Shown one piece after another: positions 27,228-35,507 of a DNA stretch of 64,000 bases. This stretch comes from Peribacillus alkalitolerans. Lineage in GTDB: Bacteria > Bacillota > Bacilli > Bacillales > DSM-1321. Location of the stretch: NCBI RefSeq assembly GCF_010882125.1, contig NZ_JAAGVZ010000002.1, positions 248,001-312,000 of the forward strand. Reading direction: 5' to 3'. Numbering within the stretch: position 1 is the stretch's first letter; each line of letters starts with the position of its first letter. Under the pieces are notes generated by a model, which made no database searches, had not been told where the DNA came from, and saw only the letters and a program-made list of their open reading frames with translations. The translations under genes were made by a program, and so were the position numbers.

Positions 27228-28379
27228 TTACACATTCTTTACAGTTGAACCTTGACAAACTTCAATAACTTTTCCACCGGAGCGAATGGATTCAGTTGCT
27301 GCACATCCTACCGCAACACTCATTCTCCCTGCATATGGTGTGGTTAAAGGCTGCTTATTGTTTAGAACTAGTTCGACAAAGTCGCTGCAAATTTTCGGAT
27401 CAGCACCGCCATGACTGCCTTGTTCTTTTTTCATGTCATACGTTATATCACTAAGCTCATTCCAGGTGTTTGTTTTTCGTGTTTTCACGTACACCTTGTC
27501 ATTAACATCATCATTCTCTACTCTTCCTTTTGTACCGATAAAAGTATAGTTTCTCGAATAATCTGGTGTAAAATGACATTGCAAGTAGGATGCTTTAATT
27601 CCGCCTTCAAGCTCCATGATCAACATATTATTGTCTTCTACATCAATTTCTTCACGGAAAGCGCATTGGGTCAAAACTTTAAGACTCGCCTCAGTACAAG
27701 TATCCTTTTCATCACATGTTGGACATGTTAACTGATTAGGTTTGTCACCACCATAAAAATCAAGTGCGCCAAAAGCTGATACCTTTTTTGTATATTTCCC
27801 TGTAATCCAGTGAATCACATCTAGATCATGCGAACCCTTCTGCAATAGAAGCGAAGTGGTATTTTTCGCTGTTCCATGCCAATCATGATAATAAAAGTAT
27901 CCGCCAAATCCGACAAAGTGTCTTACCCAAACAGCTTTAAGATCACCGATCACACCTGAATCAATAATTTCTTTCATTGTTTGGTACATACTCATATAGC
28001 GCATATTAAATCCAACCATCAGATGTTTTCCGGACTTTTTCGATTCCTCAATAATCCGGTCACAGCCCTCTACAGTAATCGCTAAGGGCTTTTCACAATA
28101 AACATGTTTTCCAGCTTGTAGGGCAGCAATTGCATGTTCTTCATGAAGATAATCTGGCGATAGAATAGCGACTGCATCAATATCCGTACGCGCTAATAAA
28201 TCTTTATAGTCCAAAGTAATGTATGCGTGTTCATTAATATTTTCTTGAAATTTCTTTAGATTTTCCATTGAGACATCAGCAGCGGCGACAACCACTGATT
28301 TCCCTCCTGGATTATGCCAATACTTTGCAATCCCACTTCTTAGTCCTGCTCCTATGATGCCTATTCTAACTGTATTCAT
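27228..28379 (-). CDS. Gfo/Idh/MocA-family protein with Cys cluster
   Basis: 383 aa. Rossmann motif GIIGAGLRSGIAKYW at residues 7-21, family motif EKP in VYCEKPLAI, and a C-terminal domain with KGSHDLDVIHW. A small cysteine cluster, CPTCDEKDTC, near residue 219 suggests a bound metal or a structural knuckle. First gene of the importer operon. A sugar dehydrogenase, epimerase or NAD-dependent glycosidase role (as GH109) are all possible; nothing in the sequence decides. AGGAGTGAAAAA precedes ATG at 28379. Confidence 0.82.
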   Translation of the reverse strand: MNTVRIGIIGAGLRSGIAKYWHNPGGKSVVVAAADVSMENLKKFQENINEHAYITLDYKDLLARTDIDAVAILSPDYLHEEHAIAALQAGKHVYCEKPLAITVEGCDRIIEESKKSGKHLMVGFNMRYMSMYQTMKEIIDSGVIGDLKAVWVRHFVGFGGYFYYHDWHGTAKNTTSLLLQKGSHDLDVIHWITGKYTKKVSAFGALDFYGGDKPNQLTCPTCDEKDTCTEASLKVLTQCAFREEIDVEDNNMLIMELEGGIKASYLQCHFTPDYSRNYTFIGTKGRVENDDVNDKVYVKTRKTNTWNELSDITYDMKKEQGSHGGADPKICSDFVELVLNNKQPLTTPYAGRMSVAVGCAATESIRSGGKVIEVCQGSTVKNV

Positions 28380-28755
28380 TTTTTCACTCCTATTCTAAAC
28401 TAGTAAACTTTCAAAATTCAGACAAGCAACGAAGGAATGATCACCACCTTAAAAGAACCAAATGATTTTCCTGAAATTATCCAAACGTTTTCCTAACAAT
28501 CAAAGCTATCCATTCCAACGAATTACTGATAAATTTCCCATTACTCCTCAGCAAGTGGAAAATCAATATTATATTATTTTTCAATTATAGTTGGTATCTG
28601 CTTTACAACCTAGGTTTCGTAGTTTGATTGTTTTTACACAGGTATTAGACTTAATAGACCTTAGCTAGTTATTTTCCAAATAATTCACCTTTAAGTCATG
28701 AGTATATATCCCTATTTTTTCTCAAATCACCCATTAGTTTCCAGTTTCTTTTAAA
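28380..28755. other. Intergenic region, importer operon promoter
   Basis: About 375 bases without coding potential, ending at the LacI-gene terminator. Apart from the candidate operator at 28481 I see only AT-rich sequence that could hold the promoter (TATAAT-like words at 28562-28590). Confidence 0.35.
28481..28494. promoter_or_regulatory. Candidate LacI-type operator before the importer operon
   Basis: TCCAAACGTTTTCC has the palindromic core AAACGTTT with the central CG typical of LacI-family and CcpA operators, about 100 bases upstream of the Gfo/Idh start. The LacI-type regulator encoded next door is the natural candidate to bind it. No clear -35/-10 pair could be picked from the very AT-rich 28560-28600. 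Confidence 0.4.
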
Positions 28756-28780
28756 AAAAAGAACCGCTTAGGTTCTTTTT
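28756..28780 (-). terminator. Terminator overlapping the LacI-type gene stop
   Basis: AAAAAGAACC / GGTTCTTTTT with a 5-base loop; eight T on the minus strand follow. The TAA stop (28768-28770) is inside the hairpin, so the terminator is built into the end of the gene. Confidence 0.85.
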
Positions 28781-29817
28781 ATATTTGATGATTCACGAAG
28801 GACTAATTCAAATGGCAAGGTGATTTTAATTGGTAGTGTAATTTTCCCTTCTACCATTTCCATAATGGTTTTAGCAGCTATTTTTCCCATCTCATATTTT
28901 GGAATGTCTACCGTGGAAAGCTGTGGAAATGAATATTTACCCATTTCAATATTATCAACCCCAAAGAAAACAATGTCCTCTGGAATTCTTAGATTATGTT
29001 CTCTGGCAGCCCTCATGGCAGCGATAGCCATAAGGTCACTGGCACAAACCATGGCTGTAGGCAAATGCAGTGGGTCTCGTTTAATTAGATTATTCATTTT
29101 TTGATAGCTATTTTCCATGTTCCACTGAGTATTTATGACCCATTCAGGTTGGATAGCAAATCCAGCTTCTTCCATAGCTAATTTATAACCTTTAAAACGA
29201 TATTCCGAATCCAAATCAACAAAACCTTTATTCGTACCTCCGCCAATAAACCCTATGTTTTGATGACCTTGTCTAACTAAATGCTGAACTACCTTTTGAA
29301 TTGCTGCTTTACGATCGTAATCGACGATAGCAATATCTTTATCTGTGTAGCAAAAGTCTAGTCCTATTAAAGGTATATTTTGTTGAATATATTCAATTAG
29401 GTTATCATCAATTGCTTCAATAAGAATAAGTCCTTCAATGCCTAAGTCATGAATAGTCTTAAGCAGCAGTGTCTCGTTTTCAAGCTCATCCTTGGTGATA
29501 GAAATCAGGGTGTAATCATTATCGTCTAATGTATCACGTATACCTGAATACATAGTTGCATAGTAAGTGTTTGTCTCAGCATGCTTTGGATTGGCAACCC
29601 AGCCAATTTTCATTGTTCTTGTATGATTTTTTTCTTGCTTGTTTGTAACTAAATTTCGAGCATGCTGATTAGGTATATACCCTAATTGCTTAACAGCCTC
29701 CCATATTTTGGCCTTGGTTTCAGGGTTAACATTTCGTGTCTGATCATTTTGAATGACTCTCGATACGGTAGAAATCGACACGCCAACATGCTCTGCAATA
29801 TCTTTTAATCTAACCAC
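28768..29817 (-). CDS. LacI-family transcriptional regulator
   Basis: 349 aa. N-terminal helix-turn-helix LKDIAEHVGVSISTVSRVI (residues 4-22), hinge NQHARNLV, then a periplasmic-binding-like effector domain (IGWVANPKHAETNTYYATMY, IGFIGGGTNKGFV). GTG at 29817 is used; AAGAGGTG lies 8 bases before it. It probably represses the adjacent sugar importer/beta-galactosidase operon with a sugar as inducer. Its own promoter carries the boxes shared with the ROK operon and the GntR gene, so it stands one level below the GntR regulator. Confidence 0.9.
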   Translation of the reverse strand: MVRLKDIAEHVGVSISTVSRVIQNDQTRNVNPETKAKIWEAVKQLGYIPNQHARNLVTNKQEKNHTRTMKIGWVANPKHAETNTYYATMYSGIRDTLDDNDYTLISITKDELENETLLLKTIHDLGIEGLILIEAIDDNLIEYIQQNIPLIGLDFCYTDKDIAIVDYDRKAAIQKVVQHLVRQGHQNIGFIGGGTNKGFVDLDSEYRFKGYKLAMEEAGFAIQPEWVINTQWNMENSYQKMNNLIKRDPLHLPTAMVCASDLMAIAAMRAAREHNLRIPEDIVFFGVDNIEMGKYSFPQLSTVDIPKYEMGKIAAKTIMEMVEGKITLPIKITLPFELVLRESSNIKRT

Positions 29818-29969
29818 TAGTAAAACACCTCTTAGTTATGTACATATACGCTTTCCATTAAAGGATACCAAATTTTCATCCAATTCGGAAATACAAAAAA
29901 ATTCCATAGATGTTACTAATAGAGAGGTTTTACTTCCTTTGAAAAGTACTTTCCCTACTCTTTCACGAC

Positions 29970-29986
29970 GGGTTGTTGGTACAAGT
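29970..29986. promoter_or_regulatory. GGGTTGTTGGTACAAGT box before the LacI-type gene
   Basis: Same 17 bases as at 18628-18644, and again roughly 45-75 bases downstream of the promoter core on the minus strand. Confidence 0.6.
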
Positions 29987-30029
29987 AGGTACGGGTTAGA
30001 TTTCTCGACTGAAAATTCTTACTAATACA

Positions 30030-30070
30030 AATATATCTCCTCCACGAGGACCTGTCAACCCATCAACTTA
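30030..30070 (-). promoter_or_regulatory. Promoter with operator, LacI-type gene
   Basis: Minus-strand -35 TTGACA (30053-30058) and -10 TATATT (30030-30035), 17 bases apart. AAGTTGATGGGTTGACA overlaps the -35, matching the ROK-operon and GntR-gene promoters. Confidence 0.7.
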
Positions 30071-30104
30071 TATTATTTTTTATTTGGCTGCGATAAACTT
30101 GGTT

Positions 30105-30195
30105 GTTGATTAGAGCTCCAGGCTCTTCGATTTCCACGGACGGTCATGGGAGACCCCTAAGGAGTCTCGTGGCGACTATTATAATGCTTTGATTA
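30105..30195. repeat. Decayed GC-rich GTTGAT repeat, copy 3
   Basis: GTTGAT-TAGAGCTCCAGGC, then GGGAGACCCC and GGAGTC words in the order seen in the other copies, ending near GATTAAT. Shorter and more degenerate than copies 1, 2 and 4. Confidence 0.5.
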
Positions 30196-30206
30196 ATTTA
30201 AAATAA

Positions 30207-30938
30207 TTAGGTTAGTTCAGTGTAAAAGCGGCAGCGATCACCTCGAACTATGGATATACAAAATTCAACAGGTATTCCAGTAATATCATAGGCTATGCGT
30301 TCCAGCAATAGTGCCGGGCGTCCTTCTTCTGTTTGAAGGTAATCTTTTTCGTCAGCACGTATTAGAACAGGTTCAAATGCCTCTTTTGCTCTGGTTACCA
30401 CAATATTAAACTGTTGTGAAAATAAGTCATATAAGGAAATCTCACCAACTTTTTTAAGCTGATCCTGGTCGGAAACCACATGTTTAGGAATGAAAGATGA
30501 TTCCAAAATATATGGCTCATTATTGGCACAGCGAAGTCGTTTCATTTCAATAACACGCTCATCTTCTCCAAGCTGTAATGCTTCACGGATTTTTGCTGTC
30601 GGTGTAACTTCTTCAATTTTCAAAATGATATCCTTAGGATTCAAGCCATTTTCTTTTAATACTTTACTAAAGCTGTAGAATCCCATCAATGACTGCTGCA
30701 ATTTCGGTTTTGCCACGAAGGTTCCTTTCCCTTGGACTCGGTATAGGATTCCTTCCTGCACTAGCTCTTCAATCGCTTTTTTAGACGTGTTGCGGCTCAC
30801 ACCAAATTGGTCCATCAACTGATTTTCCGATGGAATTTTATCACCTGGTGCCCAATGCCCTTTTTCAATCGAACCCTTTAGTCTTTCCATTAATTGGTGA
30901 TAAAGCGGGATTATACTTTCATGTTTCAATGGTTCCAT
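30207..30938 (-). CDS. GntR/HutC-family repressor, NagR (YvoA)-like
   Basis: 243 aa, exactly the usual NagR/YvoA length. Winged helix-turn-helix at residues 10-75 (PLYHQLMERLKGSIEKGHW, IPSENQLMDQFGVSRNTSKK) and a UTRA effector domain (about 90-240; SLMGFYSFSKVLKENG, LLLERIAYDITGIPVEF). UTRA domains of this group bind amino-sugar phosphates, so GalNAc-6-P or GalN-6-P is a likely inducer here. I chose ATG at 30938 (AGGCTTATTATA before it) over the ATG eight codons upstream. Its promoter carries the same box as the two putative target promoters, which suggests autoregulation. Confidence 0.88.
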   Translation of the reverse strand: MEPLKHESIIPLYHQLMERLKGSIEKGHWAPGDKIPSENQLMDQFGVSRNTSKKAIEELVQEGILYRVQGKGTFVAKPKLQQSLMGFYSFSKVLKENGLNPKDIILKIEEVTPTAKIREALQLGEDERVIEMKRLRCANNEPYILESSFIPKHVVSDQDQLKKVGEISLYDLFSQQFNIVVTRAKEAFEPVLIRADEKDYLQTEEGRPALLLERIAYDITGIPVEFCISIVRGDRCRFYTELT

Positions 30939-30986
30939 TATAATAAGCCTGCCTCCAAACAATACTTCATTCTTTTAATTAACAAA

Positions 30987-31026
30987 ATTATACCACCTCA
31001 ACTTGTTGAGTCAACCTAACAAGGTG
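30987..31026 (-). promoter_or_regulatory. Promoter with operator, GntR gene
   Basis: Minus-strand -35 TTGACT (31009-31014) and -10 TATAAT (30987-30992), 16 bases apart. ACCTTGTTAGGTTGACT overlaps the -35, and the spacer holds a second near-palindrome CTCAACTTGTTGAG (30997-31010). Matches the boxes of the other two promoters. Confidence 0.7.
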
Positions 31027-31239
31027 CCGTGTGTAGGTAGAGTTTAAGTACCAAGCGAAAACTTTTCCACAACCTCCCTACTTCGTCACCTATATCTTTT
31101 TTGACAATAGTGGATTCAACTTCTTTTAATCTAGTAGTTGTTCCTTAGTTTTTTAATTTATTTGTTCAAGGATAGGTTCACCTTACTATCTTTGTTAAAG
31201 CATTGCTTGTTTTAAAAAATCTAATAATATCCATTTTCT

Positions 31240-32268
31240 TTAATTCAGATGAAAAACGATGACTAAAAAATAACCCAAAATGGTTAAAAGGATGGAACCA
31301 ATAAATCCTGCAGCAAATGCTTTTATTCCTAATTTTCTAAAGGTCTTTATTTCAATACCTAACCCCAGACCCGCCATAGCCATCCCTATTAATAGGTATG
31401 CGAAATTCACGATATAATTAGCCACTGTATCAGAAACTATACCTAATGTATTAAATCCACTCATTGCAATGAACCCTAAAATGAACCAAGGAATAATAGA
31501 TAAGGAGATTTTCTTTTCATTGCTTTCCTTCTCTTTTTTTTGGACTATAAATCCAATAATAAGGGCTACTGGAACTAATAGGGCAACTCGCGTAAGTTTA
31601 ACAATAACTGCTATATCAACAGCAGTATTTCCACCAGGTGCAGCAGCAGCAATAACATGGGCTATTTCATGGAGTGTTCCACCAGCAAATACACCATATC
31701 CCTTTTCGGATAAATTCATAACAGCATATAATCCTGTATAAACCAATGTGAATATCGTTCCCAACACAGCAACTGTAGCCGCCGCCACTGCTGTTTCTTC
31801 TTCTTTCGCCTTTATTTGAGGACTAATTGCAACGACAGCAGCAGCCCCACAAATTGCTGTACCACAAGCAGTAAGGATTCCTAATCGTTTCTCTACACCA
31901 AACAAACGTGTTAATCCATAAACTACTATTAGAGCAAATACTAAATTAATTACAGCATAGATAAATACACTTGTTCCAGCATGGTAAATGTCTGATAAAT
32001 TCAATCTCATTCCTAAAAGGATAATTCCTACTCTTAGTAGTTTTTTACTTGAAAAGGTCACACCGAGTTTGAGATTCTCACGAAGACCAAATAGGGATCT
32101 CCAAATCATACCTATTAAAATGGCTATTACTAGCTGTCCCATTATGGACAAAAAAGGAAATCTAGATAAGTAATTAGCAACTATTGCTATGAGTAATGTA
32201 ATGCCTACACCTTTCATAAAGGCTACTATCATTCTTTGTTTTGACTGTCTTCCAATTGCCGTATCCAT
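31240..32268 (-). CDS. YeiH/UPF0324-family membrane protein (putative sulfate/sulfite exporter)
   Basis: 342 aa with about ten membrane segments. GIILLGMRLNLSDI, LTACGTAICGAAAVVAISP, GVFAGGTLHEIAHVIAAA and KLTRVALLVPVALIIGF are hallmarks of the YeiH (PSE) family. Proposed role is anion or sulfite export, not proven for most members. It is transcribed away from a LysR regulator with a 119-base shared promoter region, the usual YeiH/LysR arrangement. GGGAAGTGACATAA precedes the ATG. Confidence 0.85.
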   Translation of the reverse strand: MDTAIGRQSKQRMIVAFMKGVGITLLIAIVANYLSRFPFLSIMGQLVIAILIGMIWRSLFGLRENLKLGVTFSSKKLLRVGIILLGMRLNLSDIYHAGTSVFIYAVINLVFALIVVYGLTRLFGVEKRLGILTACGTAICGAAAVVAISPQIKAKEEETAVAAATVAVLGTIFTLVYTGLYAVMNLSEKGYGVFAGGTLHEIAHVIAAAAPGGNTAVDIAVIVKLTRVALLVPVALIIGFIVQKKEKESNEKKISLSIIPWFILGFIAMSGFNTLGIVSDTVANYIVNFAYLLIGMAMAGLGLGIEIKTFRKLGIKAFAAGFIGSILLTILGYFLVIVFHLN

Positions 32269-32354
32269 TTATGTCACTTCCCTAATCTGTTTTGCATACT
32301 TACACTTTATTAAAGGTTCAATCATTAGTAAAATACATATAATTGATAATAACA

Positions 32355-32369
32355 ATTAGTATTACTAAT
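32355..32369. promoter_or_regulatory. Palindromic LysR-type operator
   Basis: ATTAGTATTACTAAT is a 15-base perfect palindrome around one central base, in the divergent region 19 bases before the LysR start, and overlaps the T-N11-A pattern of LysR sites. A related half-site CATTAGTAAAA lies at 32323-32335. Confidence 0.55.
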
Positions 32370-32387
32370 GATAAGGGTGTGAAAAAA

Positions 32388-33263
32388 TTGTACTTTGACG
32401 CTTTAAAAACATTTGTAACGCTTGCAGAGGTTAAGAATTTCACAAAGACTTCAGATTCCCTCCATATTTCACAACCTAGTGTAAGTTTACATATAAAAAA
32501 TTTAGAAAAGGAATTTCAAACGGAATTATTTATGCGATCTCCTAAACATGTGCAGATTACGCCAACAGGTGATATCCTGTACAATCGCGCAAAGCAAATA
32601 ATCTCCCTTTATGAACAAACAAAAGATGATATTTTAGATCATCATAATTCCGTACAAGGTGAACTAACAATAGGGGCAAGTTTTACAATTGGTGAATATA
32701 TACTACCCTCCTTGCTTTTTAAACTTCAAAATGACTTTCCAGAACTTGAACTTAAAGTTGTAATTGGAAATACAGAAGAAATTGTTGAATATATTCGCCA
32801 GTTTAAAGTAGATATTGGTTTAATTGAAGGACAAACAAATGAAAAGGAACTGTTTATTCATTCTTTTATGAAAGATGAACTTTTTATTATAGCTTCTCCT
32901 AGTCATCCAAGTATTAAGGGAAACATTACATGGGGTGACCTCCAGGATCATACGTGGATAACAAGAGAAGTAGGCTCCGGTACACGTGAATATTTAGAAC
33001 ACGTTATTCGTTCCAATGGCTTAAAAGTAAAATCACTCATCTCAATTAGCAGTAATCAAGGGATAAAAGAATGTGTTATTCAAGGGATGGGAATTTCTCT
33101 ACTCTCCCGTAGTGTTATTGTGAGGGAATTAAAACATGGGGAACTATCAATAATTCCTATAGAGAACCAATCTTTTACTCGAACTTTTTCCTATGTGGTT
33201 TCTCCCATCATGAAGAATAAAAAAAGTGTTGAAGCTTTCATTAATGTGATCCGTCCAATGTAA
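32388..33263 (+). CDS. LysR-family transcriptional regulator
   Basis: 291 aa. Helix-turn-helix FVTLAEVKNFTKTSDSLHISQPSVSLHIKNLE at the N-terminus, then a substrate-binding domain (LTIGASFTIGEYILPSLL, GIKECVIQGMGISLLS). I start it at TTG 32388 because AAGGGTGTGAAAAAA lies in front and MYFDALKTFVTLAE is the family start; the frame is open 15 codons upstream without a site. Likely activator of the divergent YeiH-type exporter gene, sensing a small anion or sulfur compound. Confidence 0.87.
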   Translation: MYFDALKTFVTLAEVKNFTKTSDSLHISQPSVSLHIKNLEKEFQTELFMRSPKHVQITPTGDILYNRAKQIISLYEQTKDDILDHHNSVQGELTIGASFTIGEYILPSLLFKLQNDFPELELKVVIGNTEEIVEYIRQFKVDIGLIEGQTNEKELFIHSFMKDELFIIASPSHPSIKGNITWGDLQDHTWITREVGSGTREYLEHVIRSNGLKVKSLISISSNQGIKECVIQGMGISLLSRSVIVRELKHGELSIIPIENQSFTRTFSYVVSPIMKNKKSVEAFINVIRPM

Positions 33264-33442
33264 CCCAGCATAAAATCATCCTACATGTAAGGGATAAGAG
33301 AACGTAGTTATTTACTACATGAAAATATATAGGTACAAAAAAACAACAATCCTTGCCAAAACAGCCCTGATATCACATTATTATGTAATTATATGGTAAA
33401 ATTCTAATTGAAGGATTTTTAATTTGAGATTGGAATGATTGA

Positions 33443-34027
33443 ATGGAGTATAAGAAAAAAATAATGATTTCAATAGGTGCATTTACAGTGTTAATGGTTG
33501 TCTATTTTTGTATTTTGCATTTTAAGATTATGGAACATGCTGATATAGAGGCAGAAGAGACTGCAGAGTTTCTCATTGTTCTAGGTGCAAGGGTGAAAGG
33601 AACCGTTCCATCTTTATCTCTTCAATATCGAATAGAAAAAGCAGCAGAATATTTATTAGAAAATCCACATGTAATAGTGATTGCATCTGGAGGGCAGGGT
33701 CCAGGTGAAGAAATCTCCGAAGCAGAAGCCATTAAAAGAGGCTTAATAGAGCAGGGGGTAGAAGATCATAGAATTATTAAAGAGGATAAATCTACAAATA
33801 CAGTTGAAAATATTAAATTTTCGAAGGAACTAATACCTGATCATTTGGAAAAAGGTATGATTGTTACAAATGATTTTCATCTTTTTAGATCAAAAATGAT
33901 AGCACAAGATTTAAATATTCCTTTAGATGGACTATCTGCAAAAACTCCACTAGTAGCTATTCCAAAATCATACAGTCGTGAATACTTGGCTATTACAAAA
34001 TACTTTTTATATAAATATATTCTTTGA
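33443..34027 (+). CDS. DUF218 (SanA/YdcF-like) membrane-anchored protein
   Basis: 194 aa. One N-terminal membrane helix (about residues 8-25), then the DUF218 fold: EFLIVLGARVKG, SLSLQYRIEKAAEYL, VIASGGQGPGEEISEAEA, EDKSTNTVENIKFSKEL and VTNDFHLFRSKMIA are all family landmarks. Relatives affect envelope integrity or vancomycin tolerance; the enzymatic activity is unknown. Stands alone; the downstream 34091-34150 palindrome may end its mRNA. Start ATG with weak site TTGAATGGA. Confidence 0.82.
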   Translation: MEYKKKIMISIGAFTVLMVVYFCILHFKIMEHADIEAEETAEFLIVLGARVKGTVPSLSLQYRIEKAAEYLLENPHVIVIASGGQGPGEEISEAEAIKRGLIEQGVEDHRIIKEDKSTNTVENIKFSKELIPDHLEKGMIVTNDFHLFRSKMIAQDLNIPLDGLSAKTPLVAIPKSYSREYLAITKYFLYKYIL

Positions 34028-34090
34028 TAGGTCAGTTAATTAATGATTGATAAATCACATAGATTGATAGAATTGTTGATTTTTATAAAA

Positions 34091-34150
34091 GCGTCAGACA
34101 CCTCCCATGGACAAAAGTAAAGAAATTGTCCACGAATGGTGCCTGACACT
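34091..34150. repeat. Dispersed ~60-bp palindrome, copy A
   Basis: GCGTCAGACACC...GGTGCCTGACAC outer arms and CATGGACAA...TTGTCCACG inner arms. Sits between two convergent genes (DUF218 and pmbA-like), where it can act as a bidirectional terminator. Confidence 0.8.
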
Positions 34151-34162
34151 TTTTCTTATTAC

Positions 34163-35506
34163 CTATTCTACCGTAACAGCTAAATCTTTAATTAATAGTG
34201 ACGGTGAGCTGATATTCGACCTTGAAAAATCTAGGTCAGATCCAATTTCCTCAATATTCTTCAATAATTCGAAGAAATTGCCAGCAACCGTCATTTGCTT
34301 TACTGCGTTTTGAATTTTTCCATCCTTCACAAAATACCCATGAGCAGCTAGTGAGAAATCTCCTGAAACCGTACTCGCACCGGAGTGTAATCCTGCCAAA
34401 CTTATAATAATTATTCCTTCTTCCATAGAAGCAGTTAGCTCCTCGAAACTATTATTTGATGGGACGATGTAGAAATTCGATGGAGACACTGTCAAAACTC
34501 CACTATAAGAGGACTTATAGGCGTTTCCTGTAGTCTCAACCCCTGCTTTCTCAGCTGTTTTCCGATTATGGAGCAAGGTAACAAGCTTTCCATCCTTCAC
34601 AATTTGTTTCTTTAACGTTGCAACTCCCTCACTATCAAATGTCTGACCTAATATCCCCTCTTCTAATAACGGGTCATCGATAATTTGTAAAGCAGAATGA
34701 GCTATGACTTTTCCAACCTTATCTTTTAATAGCGACTGGCCCTTCTGGGCATTTTCTGCTGAAAATATTGGCGAGAAGGTCTCGAGAAGACTTCCTGCTG
34801 CATCGTTCCGCAACAAAACTGTATAACGCTTACTGTCAGCCGATTGTGCATCCAATTGTGATAGTGCTTCCTCGACGGCTTGCTTTGCGATCACTTCAGG
34901 ATTAAAAGCAGAGAAGTCTTTGGTGGCTTTTACATAAAAACCTGTTTTTATTTCTTCTCCTTGCTTAACCACGACAGAAACATACATATAGATATAATTC
35001 CGCTTCTCTTGAAGGGAAAGCCCCTTATTATTGATGATGTGGCGCTCTAATTCTTCGCTTTGTAGTTTAAAAAAATTGGTTCCAGTTACTCTCTCATCGT
35101 AAGCATAAATATGCTTTTCAATCTCTTTTAGTAGCTCGATTTTCTCAGGAATGGTGACCTTTTTTAATTCATTCGAATAGAAGCTTCCCTCTTGATATGC
35201 TGCACTTCCTGCAAAAATCTCTTCTTGAACCTCATCCTCTGACAATTGAGCATTTTCTTTTGCATTTTCCACTAGAAACAATAATGAATCTTCATCTAAT
35301 TTTTCAGTAAAAGCATTGCCCATTTTCCCATCAAAAAGGCCGCGGAATGAAACGCCCGCAATTTCCGAAGTTTCATAGGAATCAATTTCTCCTTTGAATA
35401 TACCGCATCCGAACTTTTCTTCTCGTTCAAAATAAAGCTCCATGTCGCTAAATCCATGCTTTACTCCGAGTTCGAATAATTCCTGCTGAAATTGATTGAT
35501 ATTCAT
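34163..35506 (-). CDS. PmbA/TldE-family metalloprotease subunit
   Basis: 447 aa. Partner of the TldD-like protein encoded just before it; TldD/TldE heterodimers cleave unfolded peptides and mature or degrade small proteins. This member lacks the HExxxH motif, as expected for the TldE/PmbA half. Landmarks: IDSYETSEIAGVSFRG, DSEGVATLKKQIVKDGKL, SGASTVSGDFSLAAHGYFV. I chose ATG 35506, one base after the TldD stop, with GGAGGCTGAATAAA in front, so the two genes are coupled. Confidence 0.9.
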   Translation of the reverse strand: MNINQFQQELFELGVKHGFSDMELYFEREEKFGCGIFKGEIDSYETSEIAGVSFRGLFDGKMGNAFTEKLDEDSLLFLVENAKENAQLSEDEVQEEIFAGSAAYQEGSFYSNELKKVTIPEKIELLKEIEKHIYAYDERVTGTNFFKLQSEELERHIINNKGLSLQEKRNYIYMYVSVVVKQGEEIKTGFYVKATKDFSAFNPEVIAKQAVEEALSQLDAQSADSKRYTVLLRNDAAGSLLETFSPIFSAENAQKGQSLLKDKVGKVIAHSALQIIDDPLLEEGILGQTFDSEGVATLKKQIVKDGKLVTLLHNRKTAEKAGVETTGNAYKSSYSGVLTVSPSNFYIVPSNNSFEELTASMEEGIIIISLAGLHSGASTVSGDFSLAAHGYFVKDGKIQNAVKQMTVAGNFFELLKNIEEIGSDLDFSRSNISSPSLLIKDLAVTVE

Positions 35507-35507
35507 T

